From: Bigelowiella natans CCMP2755
Taxonomy: Eukaryota; Cercozoa; Chlorarachniophyceae
Assembly: GCA_000320545.1 (NCBI GenBank)
Contig: ADNK01002953.1
Span: 55,001-108,283 of the forward strand
Direction of reading: 5' to 3'
DNA: 53,283 nt
The notes beneath the pieces are model-generated. The model had not been told where the DNA came from. It made no database searches and worked only from the letters and a program-made list of their open reading frames with translations. Below, piece by piece: positions 24,677 to 34,721 of the stretch. A program made the position numbers and the translations under genes. Numbering within the stretch: position 1 is the stretch's first letter; each line of letters opens with the position of its first letter.

Positions 24677-27039
24677 CTATTCCGTTGGTGTAGCAAATGG
24701 TTTGATAGCTGGAGGGGTGTCAGGTGGTGGAGGGGGGCAGTAGGGCCTGTGGTCCATACGATATTGAGCGTAGACATCATGGTTATTGGGGGTCATTTCA
24801 TACTTTTGGCAAGCATTCGGGTCCTGAGAGCAATGCGTAGTAATAATAACACCTCAGGAAGGCTAGGTGATCAAAGAAGAAACTGATGAAACGGTTTGGG
24901 GGGGGGGGGGGGGGGGAAACAACAGCCCCTACCGGGATGCCACCGTAACCTTTCCTGGGCTCCCAAATATACCTACACGACGTACGACATGAACCTCAGT
25001 CACCGAACACTTGTGCATGGCCGTCGGAGTAATCATGCCCACAAGTTCCTCGATAGAGGCTCCTGGGATCGCTCGCCATTTCATTGCAGAAAGATTGCTC
25101 TCCCACATGCATGTGGGACTCATCAGTCAGCATTGCGTTATATTTTTGGAAAATTTGGGGATGGGGGGGGGGACGAGTCATCAACGCTAATCACTACTCG
25201 GTGACGTATTTCTTCAGGTTGAGCTCCTCCCTTGGGCCGACTACTTCCCTGTAGTAGCTGCTTAAAATGCCCTGCTTGCTGTAGCTCTCGGCATTATCCT
25301 CTGCAATTTGTAGCAACCCAAAAAACATCAGGCAGTGCTTGAACATCTCTCCGAGCAGTCGTATCGAAGGGTGGGGCAGGATAGATGTCTCATTGATGCT
25401 GTGGTGCGTTGTACTACCGATGAAGCCGTGGTTGGTACCGCTATCGCCAATAATGCTTTTCACGTACCGAGCAGCAGCTGATGCCCGTTCTCCCAACCCA
25501 GAGAGCAAGGGACTGTTTTCAGGGAAAGATAACGAATGTATATGTTACGGATTGGAAACTAAAGATCTTCAAGATCTCATTAGCCTTCCCCTTTAATGCT
25601 TCGCCTAATCACCTTCCGCGCTCTTTGATGTGCATGAATTCGGGAGGAGGCAAGGTAGACGCGTATGGGAGAAGGGGGGGAGATCTCCGTCGGCTAGCGT
25701 TTTCTAAGAAAGCAGCAGCATGGAAAACGAGGATGAAAGGGATACAAGTCATCTTGATAACAACGCAGAGAAAGCAGCAGAAGGAGGCAAAGGAATAGGG
25801 GCTATAGAGTAATAATCGAATATCGAATCGATGATCCTTCACACTCACCTGGCTCGTGCATAATGGCGTCATATATCTCTTCTCCAGTATCTACGAACTG
25901 AAAGTAGTGATGGGAAATGGAGAGATTTGTCATCACATCCGTATTTTCCGGGTAGGAGACGTGGAGCTAGGCTGGAGCGAAACGTGAGGTGAGTGAAAAA
26001 ATAGAGTATATTCATTCTCACATGATAAATACTCATCGCAGCGCCTTCTCGCGGAAGAATTTTTTTTTCAAGTTCTTGAAACTACTAGCTATCATCACCT
26101 GTTCACCGACGTTTAGAAACCTGACTAAAGGCCGTTGGAGCTGCGGATAGAAGTTATTCACATTCACCTGGAAAGAGATAAAGATGAATCTTTCCATAGC
26201 GATCATCGGCTTACTGGGCGTCAGGCGCGATTGGGCTAGTAAAAAAATTGACGACTCCGACCCAAAAAAACACAAAGTAGATCATGTCTTCGCATCAAAT
26301 TTGGATCCACGTTCCTTCCAGTTTTATTTAGTTTATCTTTATAAGAGAGAAAAATAGGAGCATTTATCCGCTGAAGTTGTCTAAGAAGAGTCTGAAGCAA
26401 TGCATCATGCAAGTAATAAGCACCAAATTTTTCCTACCGCCATAAGTCCGTTCCTTCTTGCAAGGCTGAGAGCTATGGAGACGAGCATGGCGTGAAACAT
26501 GGCTCTTCTAAATCTTTTCACCCATCTTCTCATCCAGCGAGGGCCCTGTGATTCAGATAAGGATAGTGGGGGGGGGGGCAAATCAATTTTGACTCCTCAC
26601 TGCGATGGGTACGTGATTGACACCGTTTGCGACATGCAGTACATTCTACATGTAGATCATCGCGCATTTTTTATCAGCACCACACGACCCCATGCTAGTT
26701 CGCAATCTATTAAATCCGAAGTATTTTCACGTTCCATACCCTATCTTCAATTCCAGCAACTCTTGTGAACCTCTTCCTTGAGTTGAGCTGCTTGTGGGCT
26801 GTGACTGCTCGAAGATCGTTTCTATTTGTCTCGTAGCGAGCGGGTAGAGGTGGTGATATGCTTTCTTGATTTCCCCTTAATGTATCCTTTAGATTTGTAC
26901 TTCTATTCTCCGAGAAATCAACCACAGAGTCTCCTTTGCTGCTGCTATATTCCCTTCCGCTAGACGCTCCATCGACCAATAATGAGCAACAAAGGTGCGA
27001 CAACAACAACAGAAGCAACAGGCGTCGAGCTTGCCGCAT
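24677..27039 (-). CDS. Secreted or luminal protein of unknown family, 8 exons
   Basis: Function not recognised. Exons (descending): 26771-27039, 26613-26645, 26438-26507, 26099-26167, 25849-25897, 25206-25489, 24995-25099, 24677-24802. They chain in phase to 334 residues. It starts with a textbook signal peptide (MRQARRLLLLLLLSHLCC...), cleavage probably after VDGASS near residue 27, followed by a Ser/Arg-rich linker. The helical middle (exons 26438-25206) includes FHAMLVSIALSLARRNG, FVDTGEEIYDAIMHEP and FGLLQIAEDNAESY. The C-terminus is Pro-rich (CPPPPPDTPP) and ends at TAG 24677-24679. Two acceptors (before 25489 and 25099) are weak GGGAG sites, so the join to the last two exons is less certain. 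It is head-to-head with the gene at 28 kb. Confidence 0.6.
24896..24917. repeat. Poly-G tract
   Basis: Run of about 20 G. Similar G or C runs of 9-18 bases recur at 14263, 16730, 30505 and 41939. Confidence 0.95.
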
Positions 27040-28089
27040 TCCGAGAAACCTGCGTTTGTATATTTAAATGACAACGTTTCACATGCAGGCTTCATAATGG
27101 ATTCCATATCATCGACTGACGACGGGGGTGTCGCTGCAGCTTTTCTCCGACACATGACTCGGCCAAAGAAGCCCAGTCGCTCTCATGCTACGACTGATTG
27201 AAAACTCAACACCTCCCACCCATTCTCCAACGACTAGAGCCGAGAAATAAAGCGTTGTACCCACCACTAGCGTGCTGGCGATCCAATCTGAAAACCTTAA
27301 CGCTGGGAGAGGGTCTCGGATGCCCACGTCTTCTCTTGGGGGGTTGACGGAAGATGATGCCGGGGATTTTCCCGCTATTATTCCCTGAAAAGCTCGTCAA
27401 ACGGTAGTTTCGGCCTGCGATTTTGGGCTTTCCTTTGACGTCGGCTACCACTGACTGAGTGACTTCTTCTCTTTTTCCGCGTCGCAATTGGTGGAAAAAG
27501 CTGCGCTTTTCTGCGGCGACATCGCCAGTCGACAACATCCGTAATTATCATCCATTAATTACCTGCGACAATGATTCGGGAGCTTCTGATTCAGGAAAGG
27601 AACTCAAGGCCTTCTGAAGGGTCTTCGTAGCGGCGAGGATACAACGACGACGACGTCGACTGCCTGATCACACTCTGCCAAGAAACCCGGCCCTGCAAGT
27701 TATGCCTGGCAGCATACTGTGGTGCTTTGTGCTGGGCTTATTTGTTGCACAGAATGGCGCAGCAGGAACACATTCCCTCCGCAGTAAGTCAAATACCCCA
27801 CTCCGAACGCGATTCATCCATTCTGGAGCCGTGCTTGGCCGAGAGAATGCCAGACGGAGCTTGAATTGCAGGGGCAGTTGCGCACGGAATATTGAGGGAA
27901 TAATTCTGTTCTCTGTGCGCGAGTCGAGGCAGTCATCACTACGGTCAAAGCGGAGACGAGAGCAGCTGCGGGCTAATGGGCTCTTTGGACAGATTGAGAA
28001 ACCGCGGATCATAGCACAAACCCTCAGGTACTTTTATTCGTACAATGAGCTTGGATAGTTACAAGTGCGTTGACATTTAGTGAGTAAAT
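27040..28089. other. Divergent intergenic region with a possible signal-peptide exon
   Basis: Microsatellite-free. On the plus strand an ATG at 27702 opens MPGSILWCFVLGLFVAQNGA, a convincing signal peptide, and the frame ends at a canonical donor (A|GTAAGT, exon 27702-27783). A following open stretch, 27844-28027, continues in phase through a weak GAG acceptor. The two could be the 5' exons of the gene starting at 28090, but the last phase does not fit. A 110-codon minus frame (27206-27538) has no support. Confidence 0.4.
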
Positions 28090-28858
28090 ATGTGGAACAG
28101 AACATCAATCGCCACGCTATTGAACACCGTCGTCGACATCCCATTAATTGGGGAGGTGGAGGAACAGATTCTTTTCACAAAGGTCACCCATCGCTTTTAA
28201 TTTCTTCGGATTTTTTACTAGAGTTCGATGTGTCAGAAGTCTAATGATAAAAAATTATATCGCGATAGATAGTAGACGTTGTGTCGGATCTCATTGAGGA
28301 CTGGATGATCGAATCCATGGGGAATGGCGCGAATATCCTCGGTAAAAAAAACCCTCCGAGCAGACATTGAATTATGGAAAAATTAATATAGTGCACCATT
28401 TTCATCAGGTGAGCTAGAGAGAATGGACCAGGTTCACAACGATAACTTCCAACTCAATCTAATACTACATTCACGAAGAACATTATTTTCATTGCAGGCC
28501 AAGCTGGATGTATGGCGTGACAAAGTTGTAGACGATCTCAATGGAAAGATCGACTTACCCATCTTAAACGAGGACCAAGTAAGACCCTTAAGGATTACTA
28601 CAACTCTTGTCAAATATCCAACCTGATTTGGTTCAACTTACAGGAAGCGCCGATAATTCGTTTCATCGTAGACAAGTACTTGGATTCGTCGCTCAAGGTG
28701 ATATCCCTCGACGTCTTCTCCTCATTGAAGCGTTGTCGAAAATTAGTTTTGGTGAAAGGTTTATCCTATCGACACAGACACAAATTCTTGATGGCTATTT
28801 TTTTCAGGGGGGATATGCATATTCTGGAGGCAGGAAAAAATTCCTAGGAATATTCTAG
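28090..28858 (+). CDS. Small helical protein of unknown family, 6 exons
   Basis: No family recognised. Exons: 28090-28182, 28269-28341, 28409-28431, 28498-28578, 28644-28697, 28808-28858. All join in phase, giving about 124 residues from the ATG at 28090 to TAG at 28856. The product is acidic and helical: SIATLLNTVVDIPLIGEVEE, then VVSDLIEDWMIESMGNGA, then DVWRDKVVDDLNGKIDLP, with a Gly/Lys-rich tail. The true start may lie upstream at 27702, where a signal peptide is encoded, but the connecting phase is unresolved. It is convergent with the membrane-protein gene at 29.6 kb. Confidence 0.55.
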
Positions 28859-29627
28859 CTTCGGAGGAGCGAGCACCATATCCTAGTTCGGACACAATTG
28901 ACTCGAGTTTAGCAATGTCCCGTGAGAGGTTATGATCGTACACCATACAGAGAAAGCAGCTTAATGCAATTTGAAAGCTAAGATGGCGTTTTACAAAGAG
29001 CCAACGATTATATTACCGTGCTCTGATTTCGGCATGAATTCTAAACTTCAGACTTAGCAAAAAGCATAGATGTGTGCGTCTTCAATGGATATAGGATATA
29101 AGTTGGCAGCAGATGCCGTGCAGAATTCTATAATACTTTCTAACCAATCTACCGCAACGCTACGATACGATAATGCAACTCATGGCTTTGTACATGAAAA
29201 AAAAAACTATGTCTATCTAACGCCCTGCTTAGCGCCTTGCGAGTGAAATTTGCAACGTTCCACCATTTGCATGGTAAGTCGCACTATGTAGCTAGAAAGT
29301 ATGTTGTTGTACATTATGTAGCTGTGGCTCATGCATAAGGAATTGTAGCTAGACTTCAACAGCTGTATGACAGGCAAAGCTTCAAGCATAGCAAATATGT
29401 ACATTAGGATGACCATTCAACGAACTTGATTTATATATTCATTGCATCCGTCTCACAAGTATTTTCGCATGCTACAACTAGCTGCTTTGCGGGCCCGTAC
29501 ATACGTGCATTTTAGGCCCTTCTATTTTTTATTAACACATGTACACATACAACAAATACATACAAGATTGCTGAATCCGTTTATTACACTACAAGCGTCC
29601 CTTGCTTTGCAAGACTCCAGCATTTTT
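28859..29627. other. Convergent intergenic region with dispersed motif
   Basis: No gene seen. It is rich in TAGCTA, CATGCA and ACATGT words, as in the other convergent regions, and contains a motif copy at 29406-29454. Confidence 0.55.
29406..29454 (-). repeat. Dispersed 3'-intergenic motif, copy 3
   Basis: On the minus strand it reads GAGACGGATG, AATGAA, then GTTGAATGGTCATCC, the same word order as 19723-19774 and 35089-35132. Confidence 0.6.
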
Positions 29628-30371
29628 CTAATGCCACGTTATTCTAGATATTGCTGGCAGGTGCAGCCATGATGGCCAGTTTGGGATGTAGTTGTAGAAG
29701 AAATTTCTTACCCTGTTCTTCAATGAGTAGTCTATCGCATAAATTAGCAGCGCTACTAAGATTGCCTGTGCTAGTACCCTGAAGAAAGAATAAACTGAGG
29801 TCGACAACTTTTTCGATGTCGTAACTGTTCTTGTGATCATTCTCTCTGCCATGTCAAGCTGCTCGGGATCAAGATCTTGGAGCGTCGAGAAAGCAAGCTT
29901 TAGTAGAGGATTGCCAGCTGATGCTTCTTCAAGGCTGTTATAAAATTCCTCGCGAATCGCATCGCAAGTCGTGACATTATTCAACCCTTCTGTTAGGCTA
30001 TCAAGTTCGTCCTCAGAGAGGAAGGCCGACATGAGGGCACGATTGTTCAACAACCGCTTCAGTATCTTCCAGACCTCTTGACCATTTTCCCCACGCGGTG
30101 TACGATGAGCGCTATTCTCTTGTCCCACAAGGTTGGTTCCTGCCCTGTTCTCGATCCTGCTCCATCTCTCGGTGCTCTCCATTCGGCGCTCCGATTTCGT
30201 CTGCGCGCCCATCGAACCCTCACTGCGATGAAGGTGAGGAGCTGCTGCTACAAGAGGAAAGTCGCTGGAGAATACGTAATCTGGGGGATTCTCTTCGTTT
30301 GTTAAGGAGGGCGTCTTTGAAGCATCTACATAGGAGACGACACAAAAACAATGTGAGTTACTGGAACTCAC
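29628..30371 (-). CDS. C-terminally anchored membrane protein of unknown family
   Basis: Open frame of up to 247 codons. The N-terminal half is polar and probably disordered. The centre is helical and acidic (SEDELDSLTEGLNNV, REEFYNSLEEASAGN, DLDPEQLDMAERM). A single transmembrane helix lies at about residues 198-217 (VLAQAILVALLIYAIDYSL), followed by a short basic-aromatic tail, suggesting a tail-anchored ER or mitochondrial membrane protein. A TATGTAG|ATGCTTC acceptor lies about 45 bases after the nominal start, so the first 15 or so residues may be intron and the real first exon may be upstream. No paralogue is seen in the window. Confidence 0.6.
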   Translation of the reverse strand: MSSSNSHCFCVVSYVDASKTPSLTNEENPPDYVFSSDFPLVAAAPHLHRSEGSMGAQTKSERRMESTERWSRIENRAGTNLVGQENSAHRTPRGENGQEVWKILKRLLNNRALMSAFLSEDELDSLTEGLNNVTTCDAIREEFYNSLEEASAGNPLLKLAFSTLQDLDPEQLDMAERMITRTVTTSKKLSTSVYSFFRVLAQAILVALLIYAIDYSLKNRVRNFFYNYIPNWPSWLHLPAISRITWH

Positions 30372-30778
30372 TTTCGAAGCACTTCAATGAAGCACACAGA
30401 TAGAACACTTATATAAATTTGTTTGATCGCAGCAACGCCCTCGTCGTTTCTCCTATCGATCGTTTTATGTCTCCTTTGCAGTACGCCGGGCCTGGTACCA
30501 TCCCCCCCCCCCCCCCCCTCCCGTTTGCTGCATTTCGGAAGCAATTCGTATTCGTTTCCGTATAGAATTATGGGATATTATAGGGTGAATACCTAAAAGT
30601 ATTTTTCAGGAAAGTAGTAGTACCTCGAAAACTTTTGTTCCTCTTTCCGAATTCGACGTCCACTATCAGTTGAATTCAGGGCTAAAATCTGTCTGATTTC
30701 CTCCAGAGGGAATCAGCGAAATGCAGCTACATTTCATCCTAAAAACGGACATAAATTTCACAGTGCGACAAGCATAAA
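30372..30778. other. Divergent intergenic region upstream of the phosphatase
   Basis: About 400 bases, free of dinucleotide repeats but with a poly-C run near 30505-30519. No gene seen; probably promoter of one or both flanking genes. Confidence 0.45.
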
Positions 30779-31708
30779 ATGTATGTCGCAGTAGACAGGG
30801 AGGATGAAATCACTCGTAAGCCAAATCCGAATCCAAATCAACTCGACGTGAAGATGGAAACCAAGGGGGGACAGGTCGCCGCCACCAACTCAAGGAGCAG
30901 TGGTTCTCCCTCTGCCTTTAACCACGAAGGCCGCTACTTCGAAGCGACCAAAAAAACGACCACAGTTCATAGCAAGATTAGTGTTGCCGACGGCATCCCT
31001 CCACCTCCCCCTCCACCGCCTCAGGTGCCTCGAAAGATATCGAACGCTGCTCTTCAGAGCTCAAGAACCTCCCCTTCATCATCTTCAACAGCATCCTCAA
31101 CAACACCATCATCTAAACTTTCGAATAACAACAAACACAAATCATCACTCGCCGACGAGCTGGCCAAGAGGCACTCCAAGCTCAAGAAGGTACCACGAGG
31201 GGAGATCAAAATCACGCCCGCTTTCAGTCCCCCTGACGACAGGCCAATAGAGTCGTTCGGCGATGCCCTCTACATCGGCACTATACACGCAGCAGGCAAT
31301 AGCTCAGCACTGAGAGAGATCGGAATAACGCATATTCTCACGTTGTGTCCCGAGCGAACGCCAAAGAGGCTGAAAGGCGTTGAATACGACACCGCCGTGT
31401 TCATGGACAAAAAGGATGCGCTCACACAAGATATGCTGGAGTCACTTGTCCGCAAGATCGATGCTACTTTGGAGGGGAAAGGCAATGAGATGACGACGCA
31501 ACGTGGAGGCTCCTGCTGCCGCTGCAAGCTGCTCGTCCACTGTCTTCACGGTGTGTCGAGATCTGGAACTGCGTGCATTGCGTACATTATGGCAAAAACC
31601 GGGATGAGCTTCCTTGAGGCGTGGAGAATGATGAAGAAGAAACGTTCCGTGGTCCACCCAAATGATGCTTTTAAGAAGGTTTTAATGACTTTCAAGCTGC
31701 GCTTGTGA
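30779..31708 (+). CDS. Dual-specificity protein phosphatase with polyproline and WH2-like motif
   Basis: Protein phosphatase of the cysteine-dependent dual-specificity class. Intronless, 309 residues. The catalytic domain spans about 155-308, with the signature HCLHGVSRSG at 254-263 (nucleophile Cys255, phosphate-binding Arg261) and an Asp at 210 or 213 as candidate general acid. The flanking DALYIGTIHAAGN, ITHILTLCPE and MSFLEAWRMMKKKRSVVHPN match the fold. The N-terminal 150 residues are disordered: eight Pro at 74-81 (GIPPPPPPPPQVP), a Ser/Thr-rich linker, then SSLADELAKRHSKLKKV at 122-138, which fits a WH2 actin-binding motif. The combination suggests an actin-directed phosphatase; that role is inference. 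A 226-base segment copied from the Zeta-domain gene begins 14 bases after its stop. Confidence 0.92.
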   Translation: MYVAVDREDEITRKPNPNPNQLDVKMETKGGQVAATNSRSSGSPSAFNHEGRYFEATKKTTTVHSKISVADGIPPPPPPPPQVPRKISNAALQSSRTSPSSSSTASSTTPSSKLSNNNKHKSSLADELAKRHSKLKKVPRGEIKITPAFSPPDDRPIESFGDALYIGTIHAAGNSSALREIGITHILTLCPERTPKRLKGVEYDTAVFMDKKDALTQDMLESLVRKIDATLEGKGNEMTTQRGGSCCRCKLLVHCLHGVSRSGTACIAYIMAKTGMSFLEAWRMMKKKRSVVHPNDAFKKVLMTFKLRL

Positions 31709-31721
31709 CATGATGACAATG

Positions 31722-31947
31722 AAGAGGGCGAGGAAGCATGGAAGATGATGCGACAAGAACAACCTGCTCCCATTGCTCCGCAAGTGAAGATCTGCCCAAA
31801 TGGACGTGCCGCAGAGAGAATCAATCAATCGCACACACTGCTACGAGGTGGCAATGGCTCAAGAAGGGAAAATTCACCAATGCGCTTTCATCAAATCAGT
31901 GCCCACTCTTGTTGAAAAAACGAACGGAGATCACCGCTCTCCCCTCC
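31722..31947 (-). pseudogene. Stray copy of the P-loop exon region of the Zeta-domain gene
   Basis: Aligns without gaps to 42545-42770 with 18 mismatches in 226. It includes, on the minus strand, an intact 28-base P-loop exon (31764-31791, identical to 42587-42614) with its acceptor (GGGCAG) and donor, plus intron on both sides. No neighbouring exon of the Zeta-domain gene is present, so it cannot encode the domain. Read on the plus strand it is also open and could be spliced into the transcript ending at 32271. Confidence 0.8.
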
Positions 31948-32001
31948 AGGTGAGAGGCCTTCTGTACGAGACGACTAGCTACCACAGCTTTCCGTACCCA
32001 G

Positions 32002-32271
32002 GTGAGAGTTCAATCAGCAGATTCCGCACGGCACCGAACACACGTTTGCATGCCTCAGGAGAGAGGCGTGGCTTTGATAGAACCAATCGATACGTCGTAC
32101 AAAACTCAAGTCAAGACTGGCGAGGGCAAGTACCACGCCGATGTCACCGATATGCAGCTACTGGCGTTATGGAGTGCTAGCAGCGCTAACGGACTCACAT
32201 CAGAGCTTTGCGGTGCAAGGAATCCGCATTATGTCACGGACATCAAGAAGGTCGTCTGCGGTTCTGCATAG
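32002..32271 (+). CDS. Probable 3' exon of an unrecognised plus-strand gene
   Basis: An open stretch after a CCCAG acceptor at about 32001 encodes up to 89 residues with protein-like composition, including ERGVALIEPIDTSYKTQVKT and ADVTDMQLLALWSAS, ending at TAG 32269-32271. No family recognised. Possible upstream coding lies in 31951-32000 and in the plus-strand reading of the 31722-31947 duplicate, but splicing is uncertain. Confidence 0.35.
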   Translation: MRVQSADSARHRTHVCMPQERGVALIEPIDTSYKTQVKTGEGKYHADVTDMQLLALWSASSANGLTSELCGARNPHYVTDIKKVVCGSA

Positions 32272-32279
32272 TATTGCGG

Positions 32280-32395
32280 GGAGGGGAGCGCAGAGATTTC
32301 ATTGCCATTCACAATAGGAGACCTCAGGATCTTCGTGAATGGCTCCCAGCATTGTGTCTCGCATCAACGTCTTTAGTTAAAGAAATATTATATAA

Positions 32396-32431
<36 letters not shown>

Positions 32432-32607
32432 TTATTTACATTTCATATGAGGACACACATTCACACAGATACGATAGTATATACTTATGCATTGCGAGAT
32501 GCTTTGTGACAAACCATCTCTGGGGACATCGGTAATTTGTTAATTAGCTTCCAGTACGTCTCCCCCCTACCCCAGTCACCAGCACCGATCTTTGATACAG
32601 ACATATG

Positions 32608-32640
<33 letters not shown>

Positions 32641-32669
32641 TTTACACTTACACACAGACATGTGTTTAC

Positions 32670-32714
<45 letters not shown>

Positions 32715-32796
32715 ATATATATATGATTGAAGTATTTATAGTAATTCAAACACCGTACCGCGGGTTATGATAATTGCTATTTAAGCTCTCACTACG
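32280..32796. other. Intergenic region with AT and AC microsatellites
   Basis: AT repeats at 32398-32426 and 32675-32709 and an AC repeat at 32608-32636. No gene seen. Confidence 0.6.
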
Positions 32797-34721
32797 ATGG
32801 ATTTTGCTATAATTTCCTGGATATTTAATGATATTGATGACCCCTTCCGGAGGGATGGCATTTATTGGTCTATTTCCAACGATGGACACGCCCTGATGAT
32901 GATGATGATAATGATGATGATGATGATGATGATTGGTATAGACAAAACAAAGAAAGTAGAAGCGCAAATAGCTGAAACTCAAAAGGAAATCCAGGCGAAG
33001 GAGGCAAAACTGGAGGAAACGATAAAGAAATTCGAGGAGGCAACCCAAGGTTATTAATTCTGTTAACATCTGAGGAACAATCGGTGTGCTGAGATATTTC
33101 TGCGTGTGTGTTCAGCCATGGAAATAGACGAAAGTGGGGGGGTGATTTTGACAGAAAACGCTGCCGGAGAAGACTATGCCGAAGCTCTTGTTGAAGCAGA
33201 AAAGAGAGAGGCTGGCGATGCGAAAATCTCCAAATTCCTGCCCATGATGCTACTGACAGTGTGCACGGTATTCATCCCTGGTTTCACCGAAATTGCGAAG
33301 GAAGAAGCAAAGCGCATGAAGGACAAGAAGATTGAAGGCATTCTTATATTTGGTAGAAGGTGTTTTCTTCAAGTTTTGAAGGAGTTTCGTCGACTCCGCA
33401 AGGAATACATCAACGGTGCAATCTTGAGATTTTGTATACTCGCGGGACAGAGTGGAATTGGCAAAAGCCTGGCATTTTCCCAGATTTACATGCGAGAAGC
33501 CTTTATCCAAGGGGAGAAGGTGGCGTTTTACTCCGTTCGAGAGGATACAATTTACCTGTTTCGGATGGAAGGTGGGAAGTACACCTGCCAGCAAGCGAAT
33601 GTCAGAAGCAGTGATTTTTGGGAGTCAAGGGCGTGGAAAATGTTTGATGACAGATCAGCACATTTGATTATAGACCCGGCTCCAAGCCAAGGTCACAAGT
33701 ACTTCCAAGTGCATTTAGTGGAGGCCTTCGTGGTGTACTTGACCTCTAAGAACAGCGAACTGAGCAGTTTCGAAAATGTGATCAGAGGTGTTAGAAGGAA
33801 GAGACTCTTTGTTCCGACATTGGCCATTGAGGAGTCCAAGGTAATAGCGACCGAGCTAAAAGAGAAAGAGAGTGTGTTTTTAGAGAGATTTCAGAGAACT
33901 GGTGGACAGCTGCGGGATTTCATTAGTGAAGAAAGATACAAACTTTTCGAAGGTGACCAGGATGAAGCTTGGGCAGGAACAAAAAAGATGGAACACATAC
34001 ACTTCGGAGATTTGAAAGTTTCAAGCAGAATATTTTCGGTCCAACCTTCCACTACTGATGAAACACTTTACAGTGAGAAATACGTCATAGTTCCACAAAG
34101 CGAATGGATTAAAAGCAAGATATTCCAACTGTATGCAGAGAAGAATCTCAAAAGTTTCACCGGATTAGATGGCGAGAAATGGCTCTTTGCTAAAATTTAC
34201 AAGGGTTGCAAGCTTCTCGCTAGACGTCTCCCTAAGAAGCTAGCAGACGCTGAAAAAAAAAAGAGAATGGTGATTGGGAAGACAAGATTCATGAGTTCCC
34301 TGCTCACTCAACTTTGAAAACTTTCTCGAACGGCGTGAAAGGCCAGATAGACAAATGCCGAGCACACATCAAGAAGATAGCTGAGGATCAAAAGGCGGAA
34401 CTTGTAGTGTGCCCGACAAACTATCCGGCCATCGATGGAGCAACAAACTGCCGAACACTGTATCAAGTTACGATTAGCAGCAAGAAGTCCGTCGGCAAAG
34501 CATACGTTGATGAACTGATTTCATTCGGTGCATCAAAAGCGGAGAAAGCTCGAGTGTTTTTCCTTGTCCCCGAAAAAATAGTAGAATCCTTCAGCATTTC
34601 GTTTGCGAAAGACTCTAAAGATGATGCTCTCAAGCTAGCAGAGTTCTGGGTTGTTGGCATCAATTTGATTGAAATGATTGAGGACGCACAGAAGAAGAAA
34701 AGCAAGATCACGGCTAGCTAG
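32797..34721 (+). CDS. Crinkler/RHS-like NTPase with PD-(D/E)XK-type domain, frameshifted
   Basis: Resembles the CRN/retrotransposon-hot-spot superfamily, which pairs a P-loop ATPase with a restriction-nuclease-like domain. Exon 1 is 32797-33049: an ATG, a microsatellite-encoded Met run, then a Lys/Glu coiled coil. Exon 2 starts at 33116 in matching phase. Walker A is GQSGIGKS, encoded near 33445-33470; a likely Walker B is HLIIDPAP (about 33660). The first frame stops at TGA 34315-34317. From the A10 run at 34253-34262 the -1 frame is open to TAG 34719-34721 and carries the nuclease-like end (YPAIDGA..., LYQVTISSKK). The break is a single-base frame change: either a real mutation, an assembly homopolymer error, or slippage at A AAA AAG. 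Convergent with the Zeta-domain gene. Confidence 0.7.

Noticed and set aside
27206-27538. 110-codon minus-strand frame
   Set aside because: Basic, low similarity to anything, and in a microsatellite-free divergent region where chance frames are frequent; no splice support.
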